64,000 nt of DNA from SXNM01 sp964586155 (GTDB taxonomy: Bacteria; Myxococcota_A; UBA9042), in NCBI GenBank assembly GCA_964586155.1, contig CAZPHC010000008.1:145755-209754 (forward strand), read 5' to 3'. This document shows positions 26,839-35,527 of the stretch, piece by piece. Position numbers and translations under genes: made by a program. Within the stretch, counting starts at the first letter, position 1; each line of letters begins with the position of its first letter. The notes beneath the pieces were generated by a model. It worked only from the letters and a program-made list of their open reading frames with translations, did not search any database and was not told where the DNA came from.

Positions 26839-28562
26839 GCCGCGACCTCGCGGCCGAGGCCGGCGCGCTGGCGCTGCGGCGTGACCACCGCCGCGACCGC
26901 GTGCCGGCGCAGCGAGCCGAGCGCGTCGCCGCCGAGGGCGCCGTAGCCCTGCGGCAACACGGGGGCCTGCACCGGCGCGAGCAGCGCATCTTCGGCCTCG
27001 TCGAGCGCGGCGATCACGGCGGTGCGCACGGCGTCGCCGCCGACGTCGACGGCCCAGCGCACGATGTCCCAGGCCAACTCGGCGTGGCGGCCCTCGTCGT
27101 CGGCGATCGGCTGGAGCCAGGCCTGCAGCGCCGGATGGCGCGCCTGCACGGCCTCGACCTGCGCCTGCAGCGCGGCGACCGTCTCCCAGACGCAGCCCTC
27201 GCGGGCGGCGGCGGCGGCGACCTCGACCAGGGTCGGCGCGCGCAGGCTGCCGTCGATGGCCAACGGGCCGGGGCCGACGTCGCCCGCGCCGAGGGTCTGG
27301 GCCAGGCTGTAGCACGCCTGGGCGTGACGGACCTCGTCGATGCCGGCGGCCTGGCTGCGCGCCAGCAGCTCCGGCGGCGCGCCGATCGCGAGCAGCTCCA
27401 GCGTCAGGCGGGCGAAGCTCGCGACCGAGGCGTGCTCCATGCGCGCGGCGTCGAGCCAATGGCTGGCCAGCGCGGCGCGGCCCTTGGCGTCGAGTGCGGC
27501 GAACGCGGCCTCGAGCGTGTTCGCGCCCTCGGCCTGCCAATCCTCGCGATCGACCGGCTCGGCGCTGCGCCAGCTGCCGGCGACCTCGAAGGGGCGGCCG
27601 ATCGCGCACATGTACGGCTCGCAGACGTGCTTGCCGCTCTGGGCGCCGTTCTCGATGGCGCAGAAGGGCTTGTCGCTCGGGCAGTCCTTGGGGCCGCCGC
27701 AGAGGTCGTCGGCGGTCTGGCAGGCCAGCGCCTTGCCGCCGCAGCCGGGGTTGGTGTCGTGGGTCACGCAGTCGCCGACCGTGCAGTCGTGGCTGTCGGT
27801 GCAGGTCGCCGACATGCAGGTGCCGTAGCTGGGGCCGCAGAGGCAGACGCTGCCCGTGCCGCAGTCCGCGTCGGTCTGGCAGGTCTGCTGGCAGAAGCAC
27901 CAGGGAGTACCGAGGCCCGGCAGGCAGGGGCCGTCGCCCTTGCCGACGCAGTCGTTGTCGCTCTGGCAGCCGTTGGTGCTGCCGCTGCCGACGCTGCAGG
28001 TCGAGTTCGGATCGGGGACAAAGGCCGGGCAGGCGACCACGGCGCGGCGTCGGACCATGCCGTTGTCGCAGTTGTCGACGCCGACATCGACGCCGTTGAT
28101 CACGATCGGCTTGGGGTTGACGCAGGGGAAGGGCGCGGGCGGGTTGCCGCCGGCGTCGGACGTATCCTTGATCGTCGTGTCGGTCACGGCGGTGTCGGCG
28201 CCGGCGGTGTCGGCGACCGTCGTATCTGCCACGGCGGTGTCGGCGACGGCGGTGTCAGCGACCGCGGTGTCGACCTCGGCGCTGTCGGCGACTGCGGTGT
28301 CGGTGGTCGTCGTGTCCGCCGTGTCCGCCTCGGTGGAGTCTGCCGTCGCCGTATCGGTCGCGCCCGTGTCTGCCGTGGCCGTGTCGGCGGCGGACGTGTC
28401 GGTGGCGGACGTGTCGGTGGCGGACGTGTCGCCTCCGCCGCTGGTGTCGGCGCTGGCGGTGTCAGCGGTGCCGCCGTTGGTGCCGGCTTCGGTGCCGCAG
28501 GCCGAGACGACCCAGGCGAGCGCCGCGGCGCGGAGGATGTCGTGCAGGCGATAGAGCTTCAT
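26835..28562 (-). CDS. Cys-rich lipoprotein with C-terminal ferritin-like domain
   Basis: 575 residues. Lipobox AWVVSACGT, then a low-complexity linker of repeated ADT/AVADT (about 25-150), a Cys-rich EGF-like region with about 24 Cys (about 155-330), and a four-helix ferritin-like domain from about residue 360. The domain's iron ligands are suggested by ARMEHASVASFARL, IDEVRHAQACYSLA and ADDEGRHAELAWDI, spaced as in Myxococcota ferritin-like surface proteins. The domain normally holds a diiron centre. Function is unknown; peroxide or iron handling at the cell surface is plausible. Confidence 0.82.
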   Translation of the reverse strand: MKLYRLHDILRAAALAWVVSACGTEAGTNGGTADTASADTSGGGDTSATDTSATDTSAADTATADTGATDTATADSTEADTADTTTTDTAVADSAEVDTAVADTAVADTAVADTTVADTAGADTAVTDTTIKDTSDAGGNPPAPFPCVNPKPIVINGVDVGVDNCDNGMVRRRAVVACPAFVPDPNSTCSVGSGSTNGCQSDNDCVGKGDGPCLPGLGTPWCFCQQTCQTDADCGTGSVCLCGPSYGTCMSATCTDSHDCTVGDCVTHDTNPGCGGKALACQTADDLCGGPKDCPSDKPFCAIENGAQSGKHVCEPYMCAIGRPFEVAGSWRSAEPVDREDWQAEGANTLEAAFAALDAKGRAALASHWLDAARMEHASVASFARLTLELLAIGAPPELLARSQAAGIDEVRHAQACYSLAQTLGAGDVGPGPLAIDGSLRAPTLVEVAAAAAREGCVWETVAALQAQVEAVQARHPALQAWLQPIADDEGRHAELAWDIVRWAVDVGGDAVRTAVIAALDEAEDALLAPVQAPVLPQGYGALGGDALGSLRRHAVAAVVTPQRQRAGLGREVAA

Positions 28563-28669
28563 CGAGGACTCCCGGAGCTGGCCCCTCTATTGGCCACCGT
28601 CGTCGGGAGTATGCGGGCCGCGGCGGGCTGGGTCCAGCGCGTTGGCTGCAGCTGCGGCTGCGGGGCCGT

Positions 28670-29572
28670 CTACTCGCCCTCCTCGTCGCCAGCTTCGCCC
28701 CCCTCGTCCTCGCCGTCGCCCGTGCCGTCGACGCGCAGCGAGGGGCCCTGATCCAGGTTGGCTCCGTCGCCCTCGTCGATGCCGTCCTCCTCGGGATCCG
28801 GGGCGTCGAGGTCCGGGTCGTCTGGCACCTCGCCGTGCGGGTCGTCTGGCACCTCGCCGCCGTGCGGGTCGTCTGGCACCTCGCCGTGCGTTTCGCCCTG
28901 CGGCTCCTCGCCCTGCGCCAGGGCGCTGCGCAGGCTCGACAGGCGCTGCAGCTTCGGCATCAGCCGCGTGCGGGCCAGGTTCGTGACCTCGGTGCGCTCG
29001 TCGTCGGTCAGCTCGTCTTGGATCGCGCTGGCCTCGCGGCTGACCTCTTGCAGGTCGCGGCCCAGTCGCACCCACACCTCCGTCGCGGCGTCTTGCTGTC
29101 CGGTTCCCTGCAGGCGCTCGAGCTCGTCGATGGCGCCACCGACGCGCGCGTCCAGCAGCTCGATGGTCCGCTGCGCGCGCTGGAAGGCCGCGGAGCGCGG
29201 CGGCTCTGGCTCTGGCGCGTCGTCGGCGAAGAGCCGCTCCGCCGTCCCCGTCTGCGGCGGCATCGGCGGCATCGCGACGGTGCCGGGCGGCGAGGCGCTG
29301 GCGACCTGGGGCAGCGCGGGCAGGCGGCCGGGGACGACCAGCCGCGCGCCGTCGTCGTCGCCGTCGCCGCGCTCGTCTGCGCGCTCGTCTGCGCGCTCGT
29401 CTGGGCGCTCGTCGTCCGCGGCGTCGCGCGCGTTCGCGGCCTCGTCGCCGCGGCCTTCGGCGGCGCGGTCGTCGTCGCGCAGGCGCTGTGGTGTCGCCGC
29501 GAGGCCCCAGGACAAGGTCGAGACGGTCGCCACCACTGCCATCGCCAGCGCCAAGGTCGTTCGGGACGTCAT
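28670..29572 (-). CDS. Hypothetical secreted acidic protein with GEVPDDP repeats
   Basis: 300 residues, not recognised. N-terminal export signal (TLALAMAVVATVSTLSWGLA), an acidic RDADDERPDERA linker, a helical middle with LxxL heptads (about 125-205) that resembles a periplasmic metal-sensing or Spy-like helix bundle, and a tail of GEVPDDPHG repeats ending in an acidic Gly/Asp stretch. GGGAGG precedes ATG 29572. It is 107 bp downstream of the ferritin-like gene's start on the same strand and divergent from the patatin gene. Confidence 0.72.
   Translation of the reverse strand: MTSRTTLALAMAVVATVSTLSWGLAATPQRLRDDDRAAEGRGDEAANARDAADDERPDERADERADERGDGDDDGARLVVPGRLPALPQVASASPPGTVAMPPMPPQTGTAERLFADDAPEPEPPRSAAFQRAQRTIELLDARVGGAIDELERLQGTGQQDAATEVWVRLGRDLQEVSREASAIQDELTDDERTEVTNLARTRLMPKLQRLSSLRSALAQGEEPQGETHGEVPDDPHGGEVPDDPHGEVPDDPDLDAPDPEEDGIDEGDGANLDQGPSLRVDGTGDGEDEGGEAGDEEGE
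28815..28889 (-). repeat. Coding tandem repeat (three units)
   Basis: Three units of 24, 27 and 24 bp (28815-28838, 28839-28865, 28866-28889), encoding GEVPDDPHG. On the plus strand each contains TGGCACCTCGC, identical to half of the REP-like unit at 37.8-39.3 kb. This could be a REP-derived coding repeat or coincidence. Confidence 0.7.
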
Positions 29573-29732
29573 CGGAGCCTCCCTGCGGCGGTCGCAGCTG
29601 CGCGCCGTGGTGGCAGAGACGCGCCAGGGCCGGCTGGGATCTACGGCGTCTCCTGGCGTCGATCCTCGCCTTCGTGGCAAACTCGCCGCATGGAGCGAAC
29701 CCGCGTCGTCGCGACGCATATTCGGGTGGAGC

Positions 29733-30845
29733 ATGGCGACCGCGAAGAAGAGGCCCGCGTCCGGTGGGCCCCGGCAGTACCGCATCCTCTCGTTCGACGG
29801 CGGGCCTTCGACCGTGGACTACCTGCGCCAGCTGCGGGTGATCGAGCACGAGCGGCCCGGATTCCTCGACCGCGTCGACATGTTCGCCGGCACCTCGGAC
29901 GGCGCCTGGGCGGCGCTGCACATGGCGACGCGCGCGCCGGGCACGCTCGGCATCGACGCCATCGACCAGGCGATCCTGTTCAACGAACAGATCGTCAACT
30001 CGCTGAGCATGGGGCCGCTGGGGCTGATGCGGCTGGCGAGCGGGCTCACGTCGGCGATCGACAACCGCAAGCTGCTGCGCAACCTCGAGCGCGCCTACGG
30101 CAACGGCCCGGACGGCAAGCCGATCACCATGCGCGACGTGCACCGTGACGTCTGCGCCGTGACCTTCCACCTCGGCCAGCAGCCGGCGAAACCCGGCGCG
30201 CGCTTCTATCACAACCTGGCGCGGACGATGAAGGATCTGCCGGACGGCGGCAGCCATCTGCCCTTCGAGGACCTCGACACGCCGGTGGCCGAGGTCGCGC
30301 TTCGCAGCGGCTCGTTCCCGATGCTCATGCCGATCCGCGCCGGCTTCGCCGACGGTGGCTTGTTCGCCAACAACCCGGCGATGAGCGCGTTGACGCAGGC
30401 GATGGAGTTCCGACGGCTGCTCGGCTTCCACGGCATCGACGAGGTGACGCTGCTGTCGTGCGGTGCCGACGACGCCGTGCTCGGCGGCGATTGGTTGCAG
30501 CGGCGCATCCGCAACGCCAAGGACGCGGATTGGGGCTGGGGCTCGTGGCTGCTGCTGCCGTGGGCGCCCCTGGTGCTGGTCGACGCCGTCGTCACCGCGT
30601 CCGGCCGTGGCGTGTCGTACCAATGCCGGCAGCTACTCGAGGACCGCTTCTTGCGCCTCGGCACGGACATGGGCGTCACGTTCGGCCAGCAGGTGCTGCG
30701 CCTGATCGAGGGCCGCACGCGCAAGCTCTATCGCGAGGCGGACGAGCACGTGCGCCGATGGGCCGAGGGCGCCGACGGGCTGGCCTTCTACCCCTCGCTC
30801 CAGCACACGCTGCGCTGGGTCGATCGCGTCTGGATGAAGGATTGA
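29733..30845 (+). CDS. Patatin-like phospholipase
   Basis: 370 residues. The patatin catalytic dyad is visible: oxyanion region FDGGPSTVDYL, nucleophile elbow FAGTSDGAW (Ser in GxSxG) and catalytic Asp in FADGGLFANNPAM. No signal peptide; a hydrophobic stretch WLLLPWAPLVLVDAVV near the C terminus could touch membrane. The family deacylates membrane phospholipids. It is convergent with the AGMO-like gene, five bases apart, so an ether-lipid or plasmalogen turnover context is possible. The ribosome site before ATG 29733 (GTGGAGC) is weak. Confidence 0.85.
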   Translation: MATAKKRPASGGPRQYRILSFDGGPSTVDYLRQLRVIEHERPGFLDRVDMFAGTSDGAWAALHMATRAPGTLGIDAIDQAILFNEQIVNSLSMGPLGLMRLASGLTSAIDNRKLLRNLERAYGNGPDGKPITMRDVHRDVCAVTFHLGQQPAKPGARFYHNLARTMKDLPDGGSHLPFEDLDTPVAEVALRSGSFPMLMPIRAGFADGGLFANNPAMSALTQAMEFRRLLGFHGIDEVTLLSCGADDAVLGGDWLQRRIRNAKDADWGWGSWLLLPWAPLVLVDAVVTASGRGVSYQCRQLLEDRFLRLGTDMGVTFGQQVLRLIEGRTRKLYREADEHVRRWAEGADGLAFYPSLQHTLRWVDRVWMKD

Positions 30846-30849
30846 CGGC

Positions 30850-32118
30850 TCAAGCCGCCGCGGACACCCCGGCCGCCCCGTCGGCGCGCCGCAGCCAGGT
30901 CAGCCAGGCCGCCGAGATCACGACCCAGCCGGCCACCGCCCACGCCGCCGTCGTCGACCACGCTGGCGCGTCGGCGGGCAGCGCATAGGCCCCGGTCGCG
31001 ACGGCCACCGCCGCCGCCAGCCAGCCGAGGTGGCGCAGCGCCTCGAAGCCGCCGATCCACGGGCGGCGCTCGAACAAGCCGCCCCAGCCCACCAGGGTCG
31101 CCAGGACGCAGGCCGACGCCACCAGCAGCGCTGCGAACGAGAGGCTGCTGGCCGCGAGCATCATGGTCGCGGTGCCCGTGCCGATGACGACGAACCACGC
31201 CATCGTCCACGCAGGCAGCCCCGGCACCGGCTGCGGGTCGTACTTCTCGAAGTGGGCGCGGTCGACCTCGGGGGCCTGCTTCGGGCCGCCGAGCGACGCG
31301 GGGCGCCACGCCGGGCCGCGCAGCCAGATGCCGATCGCGTCGCGCAGCGTGTCGGCCTGCCTCGAGAGCTTCGCCAACTCCACGAAGTGCACGAAGTTCG
31401 CCCACAGCGGGTTGTACGAGCGAAGGGGCGTGACCAGGCCGTAGACGACCGGCTCGCCCTCGGGCTCGAAGGTGCCGAAGAGCTTGTCCCAGACGATGAA
31501 GACGCCGGCATGGTTGCGGTCGAGGTAGCGCGGGTTGATGCCGTGGTGCACGCGGTGGTGCGAGGCCGTGTTCATCACCGCCTCGATCGGCGCCGGCAGC
31601 CGCCGCACCAGCTCGGTGTGGATCCAGAACTGGTACAGCGTGTTGAGCGCCTGGCACGTCGCGAACACCAGCGGTGGCACGCCGAGCAGCGCCAGCGGCA
31701 GGTAGAACGGCAACGATGTCAGGCCGCTGAACAACGCCTGGCGCAGCGCGACCGAGAGGTTGTAGTCCTCGGATTGGTGGTGCACCGCGTGCACGGCCCA
31801 GAGCAGGCTGCTGCCGTGGCTGGCGCGATGCCACCAGTAGTAGAGCACGTCGACGCCGACGAAGGCGCCGATCCAGGTCGCGGCGCTGTCGCTCGGCAGC
31901 TGCCACGGCGCCGCGGCGGTGAAGACGGCGGTGTAGACGCCGACCAGCAGCACGGTGTCGAAGAGGTGGAAGATGCGCGACGCGATGCCACACGCGAGGT
32001 CGGTCATCGCGTCGGCGAAGCGGGCCACGCGGACGCCGCGGACCTTGGCCACCGCGAGCTCGATCAAGATCAGCACGACGAACATCGGGATGGCGTAGGC
32101 GACCAACCGCGCTTCCAT
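30850..32118 (-). CDS. Sterol-desaturase/AGMO-like membrane di-iron hydroxylase
   Basis: 422 residues. Eight-His box set: WWHRASH, HAVHHQSEDYN and HHRVHHG, spread around several membrane helices. The EDYNLSVALRQ sequence after the second box is a feature of alkylglycerol monooxygenase relatives, which cleave ether lipids. C-terminal ~120 residues contain five more membrane helices. GGAGGACGC precedes ATG 32118. In a genome with carF the combination suggests both making and breaking of ether lipids. C-5 sterol desaturase is the main alternative. Confidence 0.83.
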   Translation of the reverse strand: MEARLVAYAIPMFVVLILIELAVAKVRGVRVARFADAMTDLACGIASRIFHLFDTVLLVGVYTAVFTAAAPWQLPSDSAATWIGAFVGVDVLYYWWHRASHGSSLLWAVHAVHHQSEDYNLSVALRQALFSGLTSLPFYLPLALLGVPPLVFATCQALNTLYQFWIHTELVRRLPAPIEAVMNTASHHRVHHGINPRYLDRNHAGVFIVWDKLFGTFEPEGEPVVYGLVTPLRSYNPLWANFVHFVELAKLSRQADTLRDAIGIWLRGPAWRPASLGGPKQAPEVDRAHFEKYDPQPVPGLPAWTMAWFVVIGTGTATMMLAASSLSFAALLVASACVLATLVGWGGLFERRPWIGGFEALRHLGWLAAAVAVATGAYALPADAPAWSTTAAWAVAGWVVISAAWLTWLRRADGAAGVSAAA

Positions 32119-32175
32119 GCGTCCTCCGTGTCGATTCGGCTCCCGGCGTCCGCGTCGGACCGCTGCGGGCCCCCC

Positions 32176-32215
32176 GGTGCAGGGTGCCGGTGCAGGGTGC
32201 CCGGTGCAGGGTGCC
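32176..32215. repeat. Tandem 13-bp repeat, three units
   Basis: GGTGCAGGGTGCC at 32176-32188, 32189-32201 and 32203-32215, the last two separated by one extra C. It lies in the 210-bp divergent gap between the AGMO-like and glycosyltransferase genes. The GGTGC...GGTGCC composition is reminiscent of the REP half-site GCAAGGTGCC but not the same. I see no clear promoter in this gap. Confidence 0.7.
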
Positions 32216-32328
32216 GGTCGACGCCGCAGATGTCGAACGTCCTCGGTTCGCGGGGCCGTGTGCGCGCGACGTCAGAGGCTTGCCGGTGCGGCTTGCCGGT
32301 GCCGTGCCGAGCCCGCAAGATCGCGCCG

Positions 32329-33528
32329 ATGAACGTCCTGCCGCCAGCGTCGCGTCCCCGGCCCGTGCTGCACCTGACGCGCGACCTGCCGCCGTTGGCC
32401 CAGGGCGGCGTCTCGATCGCCGTCGGCGGCCTGCGCGCCGCGCTCGCCGCGAGGGGCACGCCCCAGGCCGTGGTCTCGTTCGACGCCTGGCGCCCGTTGA
32501 AGGCCGGGGCGGCGGCGCAGGCTCCAGCCCCCGCCACGGTCGAGGGCGACGCGCTCGGCCCGGTCTGGCGGCTGTCGCGGCCGGAGCAGCTGGCGTCGGC
32601 GCTCGCCGAAGCGTGTGCCTGGCTCGCCGACCACGACGCCGCGACGCTGCTCTGCCACGCCGACCTGCTCTTCCCGGTGGCGACGCAGCTGCGTGACGCC
32701 TGCATCGCCGCCGGCCAGCCGCCGCCGCGGCGGGTGCTCGTCGCCCATGTCGTGCAGCGGGCGCAGCGGCTGGTGCACGGCCTCGACGCGCCGACCGCCA
32801 GCGAGCAGGCCCAGCACAACGCCCTGCTGGCGGCCGACCTCACGATCGCGCCGTCGCCTTGGGCCGCGCGGCAGCTGTCGGCCGTGGCGCCCGCGGCCGC
32901 GCTCGCGGTGGCGGCGATCCCGATCGCCGTGCCTTCGCAACTGGTCGAGACGTGGGCGGCGGCGCGCCCGCCGTCGAGCCAGGGCCTGCACCTCGTCTAC
33001 CTCGGCCGCTTCGACGCGATCAAAGGCTTCGACGTGCTGCTGGCGGCGCTGCCGGCGGTGCTGGCCGCGCTGCCGGAGCTGCGGGTGACGCTCGCGGGCG
33101 GTCTGCCGCTGGCGCAGAAGGGCGAGTCGCGCTGGCACAAGCGCATCGAGGCCGCCCTGGGCGGCGTCGACGAGTGGCGGGCGCGCGTCGATCTGCCCGG
33201 ATTCCTCGACCACACGGCGGCCCTGCGGTTGCTCGCGACCGCCGACGTCGTGGTCGTGCCGAGCCGGATCGAGACCTTCGGTCAGGTCGTGACCGAGGCG
33301 ATGGCGCTGGGGCGCTGCGTGGTGGCGGCCGACGGCGGTGCACTCGGCGAACGCCTGCGGACCGAGATCGACGCCCTGGTCGTGCCGGCCGGCGACGCGC
33401 TGGCCCTCGACGCCGCGCTGCAGCGGGCGCTCGGCGACGCCGACCTGCGGGCACGCCTCGGGGACGCTGCCCGGCTGGCGCAGCGAGCGCAGCCCGACGC
33501 GATCGGCGCCTGGTTGCAGCTGCTGTAA
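32329..33528 (+). CDS. GT4-family glycosyltransferase
   Basis: 399 residues. Classic GT-B layout: N-terminal HLTRDLPPLAQGGVS loop, central YLGRFDAIKGFDVLLAALP and C-terminal PSRIETFGQVVTEAMALG containing the Glu-x7-Glu motif that binds the sugar nucleotide. No membrane segment. Retaining transfer of a nucleotide-sugar to a glycan or lipid is expected; donor and acceptor unknown. The ribosome site before ATG 32329 is poor. Confidence 0.85.
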   Translation: MNVLPPASRPRPVLHLTRDLPPLAQGGVSIAVGGLRAALAARGTPQAVVSFDAWRPLKAGAAAQAPAPATVEGDALGPVWRLSRPEQLASALAEACAWLADHDAATLLCHADLLFPVATQLRDACIAAGQPPPRRVLVAHVVQRAQRLVHGLDAPTASEQAQHNALLAADLTIAPSPWAARQLSAVAPAAALAVAAIPIAVPSQLVETWAAARPPSSQGLHLVYLGRFDAIKGFDVLLAALPAVLAALPELRVTLAGGLPLAQKGESRWHKRIEAALGGVDEWRARVDLPGFLDHTAALRLLATADVVVVPSRIETFGQVVTEAMALGRCVVAADGGALGERLRTEIDALVVPAGDALALDAALQRALGDADLRARLGDAARLAQRAQPDAIGAWLQLL

Positions 33529-33558
33529 CACCCGTCGTCGTCGCTGCCTCCTTGGTGC

Positions 33559-33626
33559 TGAGCGGGCACCATGACGCCGCCCGCAGCACGACCCGTGAGC
33601 GGGCGCGTCCACGCCGCCCGCAGCAC
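33559..33626. repeat. Two 31-bp direct repeats with internal stems
   Basis: Units 33559-33589 and 33596-33626 match at about 26 of 31 bases, sharing GAGCGGGC at the left and ACGCCGCCCGCAGCAC at the right. GCGGGC and GCCCGC within each can pair, so each may form a hairpin. They lie in the 113-bp gap before the small Cys protein, where they may be a terminator for the glycosyltransferase or a leader structure. Confidence 0.6.
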
Positions 33627-33641
33627 CAGGAAGGAGTCGCC

Positions 33642-33839
33642 ATGTGTTCTCGAGTCACCTGTGATCAATGCGGAAAGCCAACCTGGCGCGGCTGTGGCGC
33701 CCACGTCGAGGCCGTGCTCGGCGACGTGCCGCACGACAAGCGCTGCCAATGCCGCGCGGCCGCCGCGCCGCGTGCGCCCGCCTCTGCGTCGAGCGGCTCG
33801 CTCTGGGGCATGCTGCGCAAGCCGCCGGGCAGCAAGTAG
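33642..33839 (+). CDS. Small conserved Cys-rich protein
   Basis: 65 residues. MCSRVTCDQCGKPTWRGCGAH followed by VEAVLGDVPHDKRCQC matches a widespread small protein of actinobacteria and some other phyla with a CxxC...CGxHV...RCxC pattern, likely a zinc ribbon. Function unknown. AGGAAGGAG lies six bases upstream of ATG 33642. The C-terminal 25 residues are a flexible Ala/Ser/Pro tail. Confidence 0.8.
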   Translation: MCSRVTCDQCGKPTWRGCGAHVEAVLGDVPHDKRCQCRAAAAPRAPASASSGSLWGMLRKPPGSK

Positions 33840-33904
33840 CTGCAGCGTCTGCGCTTCTTGACGGTCGAGGCTAGCGGCCGGTGTTCGCTTGATGTGGCTC
33901 GAGG

Positions 33905-34130
33905 AGGGGGAAGGTCGGCGAGAACCACGTTTCTCGCGACCTGGGGGCGCCCAGCCCCCCAGAAACGGAGGGGGAAGGTCGGCGAGAACCACGTTTCTCG
34001 CGACCTGGGGGCGCCCAGCCCNNNNNNNNNNNNNNNNNNNNNNNNNNNNNNNNNNNNNNNNNNNNNNNNNNNNNNNNNNNNNNNNNNNNNNNNNNNNNNN
34101 NNNNNNNNNNNNNNNNNNNNNCCCAGAAAC
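33905..34130. repeat. 64-bp hairpin-rich tandem repeat spanning the assembly gap
   Basis: One unit starts at 33905 and the next at 33969, period 64 bp. The second enters the N stretch, and after it (34122) the sequence resumes with CCCAGAAAC, the same unit end. Each unit has two inverted repeats: GGTCGGCGAGAA against TTCTCGCGACC around CCACG, and CTGGGGG against CCCCCAG. Both can form strong stems. The array lies between the convergent genes ending at 33839 and 34130. Copy number is unknown because the gap is of unknown size. Confidence 0.85.
34022..34121. other. Assembly gap (100 N)
   Basis: Exactly 100 N, a scaffolding placeholder of unknown true length. It sits inside a hairpin-rich tandem repeat, which explains why the assembler failed here. 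Confidence 0.99.
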
Positions 34131-35488
34131 TAGGGGCGGGCGCCGGCCGCTGCCACATCCGCGATGTGGCCGAGCACGCGCAGGTGCACCTCGTGCACGA
34201 TCGTCTCGGTCCAGGCCGCCCAATAGGGCTCGGGCGCCATCGCCACGCTGTACCAGGTGCGGCCGACCAGGCGCGTCCGGCCGCCGGGCAGCGGTTCGAG
34301 CACGAACTCGCCGCGGTGGCTGCGCAGGGTGCCGTCCTCGAGGTGCGGCGCGAACACGCTGGGCCACGGCGACATCTCGCGCATCGGCTCGGGCTGCTCG
34401 GTGACGTCGAAGGCCAGGTGGCGCGGCGGGTCCCAGGTCGTCACCGGCTCGACGAAGGCGCCGGTGGTGAACTCGCAGTGGCGCACCGCGCCGACGCCGC
34501 GGCCTTCGATGCGGGCGCGGATCGGCTTGGCCACACCGGCGTCGAAGAGCCAATGCGTCGGTCGTGACGCCGGGATCTCGGGGAAGCCGATGACGACGTC
34601 CCAGACCGCCTCGGGGGCGGCGTCGATCTCGACGCTCGACGTGACGACGCGCTCGACCCTGGCGCCGGGATCAGCCGCGACCAGCACCGGCAACAGCAGC
34701 ATCGGCGCGCCGAGGCCCTGCTTCCAGGTCGTGCGCGGCAGGCTGGCGACGGCGCGGCCCAGCAGGCCACCGAGGCCACCGGCGGCGCAGGCCACCGGCA
34801 GCGCCATCATCAGGCAGATCACGCCTTCGAGGGCAAAGAGCAGCAGCAGGCCCGCCGCGACGACCTGGGTCGTGACGCCGACCGCGAACGCATAGCCCGC
34901 CGAGCGCTCCTGGCCGCGGCAGTAGGAGTAGCCGGCCAGCGCGCCCGAGAGCAGCGGCGCGCCGAGGAACACGCTGGCGCCGTAGGTGCTGCCGACGAGG
35001 ATGGCGAACAAGGCGACTGGCACCAGGTAGGCCGCGCCGACGAACACGCCGATGAGCGCCGACCACAGCGGTCGATCGCCGTCCTGGCTGGCCGCGGGCA
35101 GCTCCCCCGCCGGCTTGCCCGGCAGCGCCGCCAGCACGGCCATCACCAGGTAGTTGAGGAACGGCAGCAGAAAGCCCAGGCCGACCCAGCCGGGCAGGCC
35201 GGCGTCGCGGGCCCGGCGCACGCTCATCGTCACGCCGATCCAGGCAAAGGGCAGCGTCCACAGGGCCATGCCGGCGACGAGCGCGTCCGACGGCGCCTCG
35301 CCCAGCAGCTGCAGGCGCATCGACATCAAGGGCGCCAGGTAGACCAGCGGCGAGGGCCACGCGCCCGTCAGGTAGAGGGCGACCCCGCCTTCGACCGCGT
35401 ATTTCAGGGCCATCAGCGCGATGCCGAGGGTCAGGTAGCGCCGCCGGTCGACCGGCGTGCGTGAGGTGACGACGTCGGTCCAGGCCAT
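34130..35488 (-). CDS. Multi-pass membrane protein with C-terminal SRPBCC domain
   Basis: 452 residues. N-terminal ~290 residues contain about eight membrane segments, resembling DUF805-type (ARDAGLPGWVGLGFLLPFLNYLVM) sequence, and the last ~160 residues form a START/SRPBCC-like domain (SVEIDAAPEAVWDVVIGFPEIP, WDPPRHLAFDVTEQPEPM, GGRTRLVGRTWYSVAMAPE) of the polyketide-cyclase/dehydrase group that binds hydrophobic ligands. AGGAG precedes ATG 35488. Function unknown. Its stop lies at the end of the repeat array. Confidence 0.78.
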   Translation of the reverse strand: MAWTDVVTSRTPVDRRRYLTLGIALMALKYAVEGGVALYLTGAWPSPLVYLAPLMSMRLQLLGEAPSDALVAGMALWTLPFAWIGVTMSVRRARDAGLPGWVGLGFLLPFLNYLVMAVLAALPGKPAGELPAASQDGDRPLWSALIGVFVGAAYLVPVALFAILVGSTYGASVFLGAPLLSGALAGYSYCRGQERSAGYAFAVGVTTQVVAAGLLLLFALEGVICLMMALPVACAAGGLGGLLGRAVASLPRTTWKQGLGAPMLLLPVLVAADPGARVERVVTSSVEIDAAPEAVWDVVIGFPEIPASRPTHWLFDAGVAKPIRARIEGRGVGAVRHCEFTTGAFVEPVTTWDPPRHLAFDVTEQPEPMREMSPWPSVFAPHLEDGTLRSHRGEFVLEPLPGGRTRLVGRTWYSVAMAPEPYWAAWTETIVHEVHLRVLGHIADVAAAGARP

Positions 35489-35527
35489 GCGGCGACTCCT
35501 GTGTGCACCGCGTCGGCGCCGCGCGGC

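Noticed and set aside
34022..34121. Reading frames running through the N block
   Set aside because: They are produced by unknown bases and cannot be trusted.
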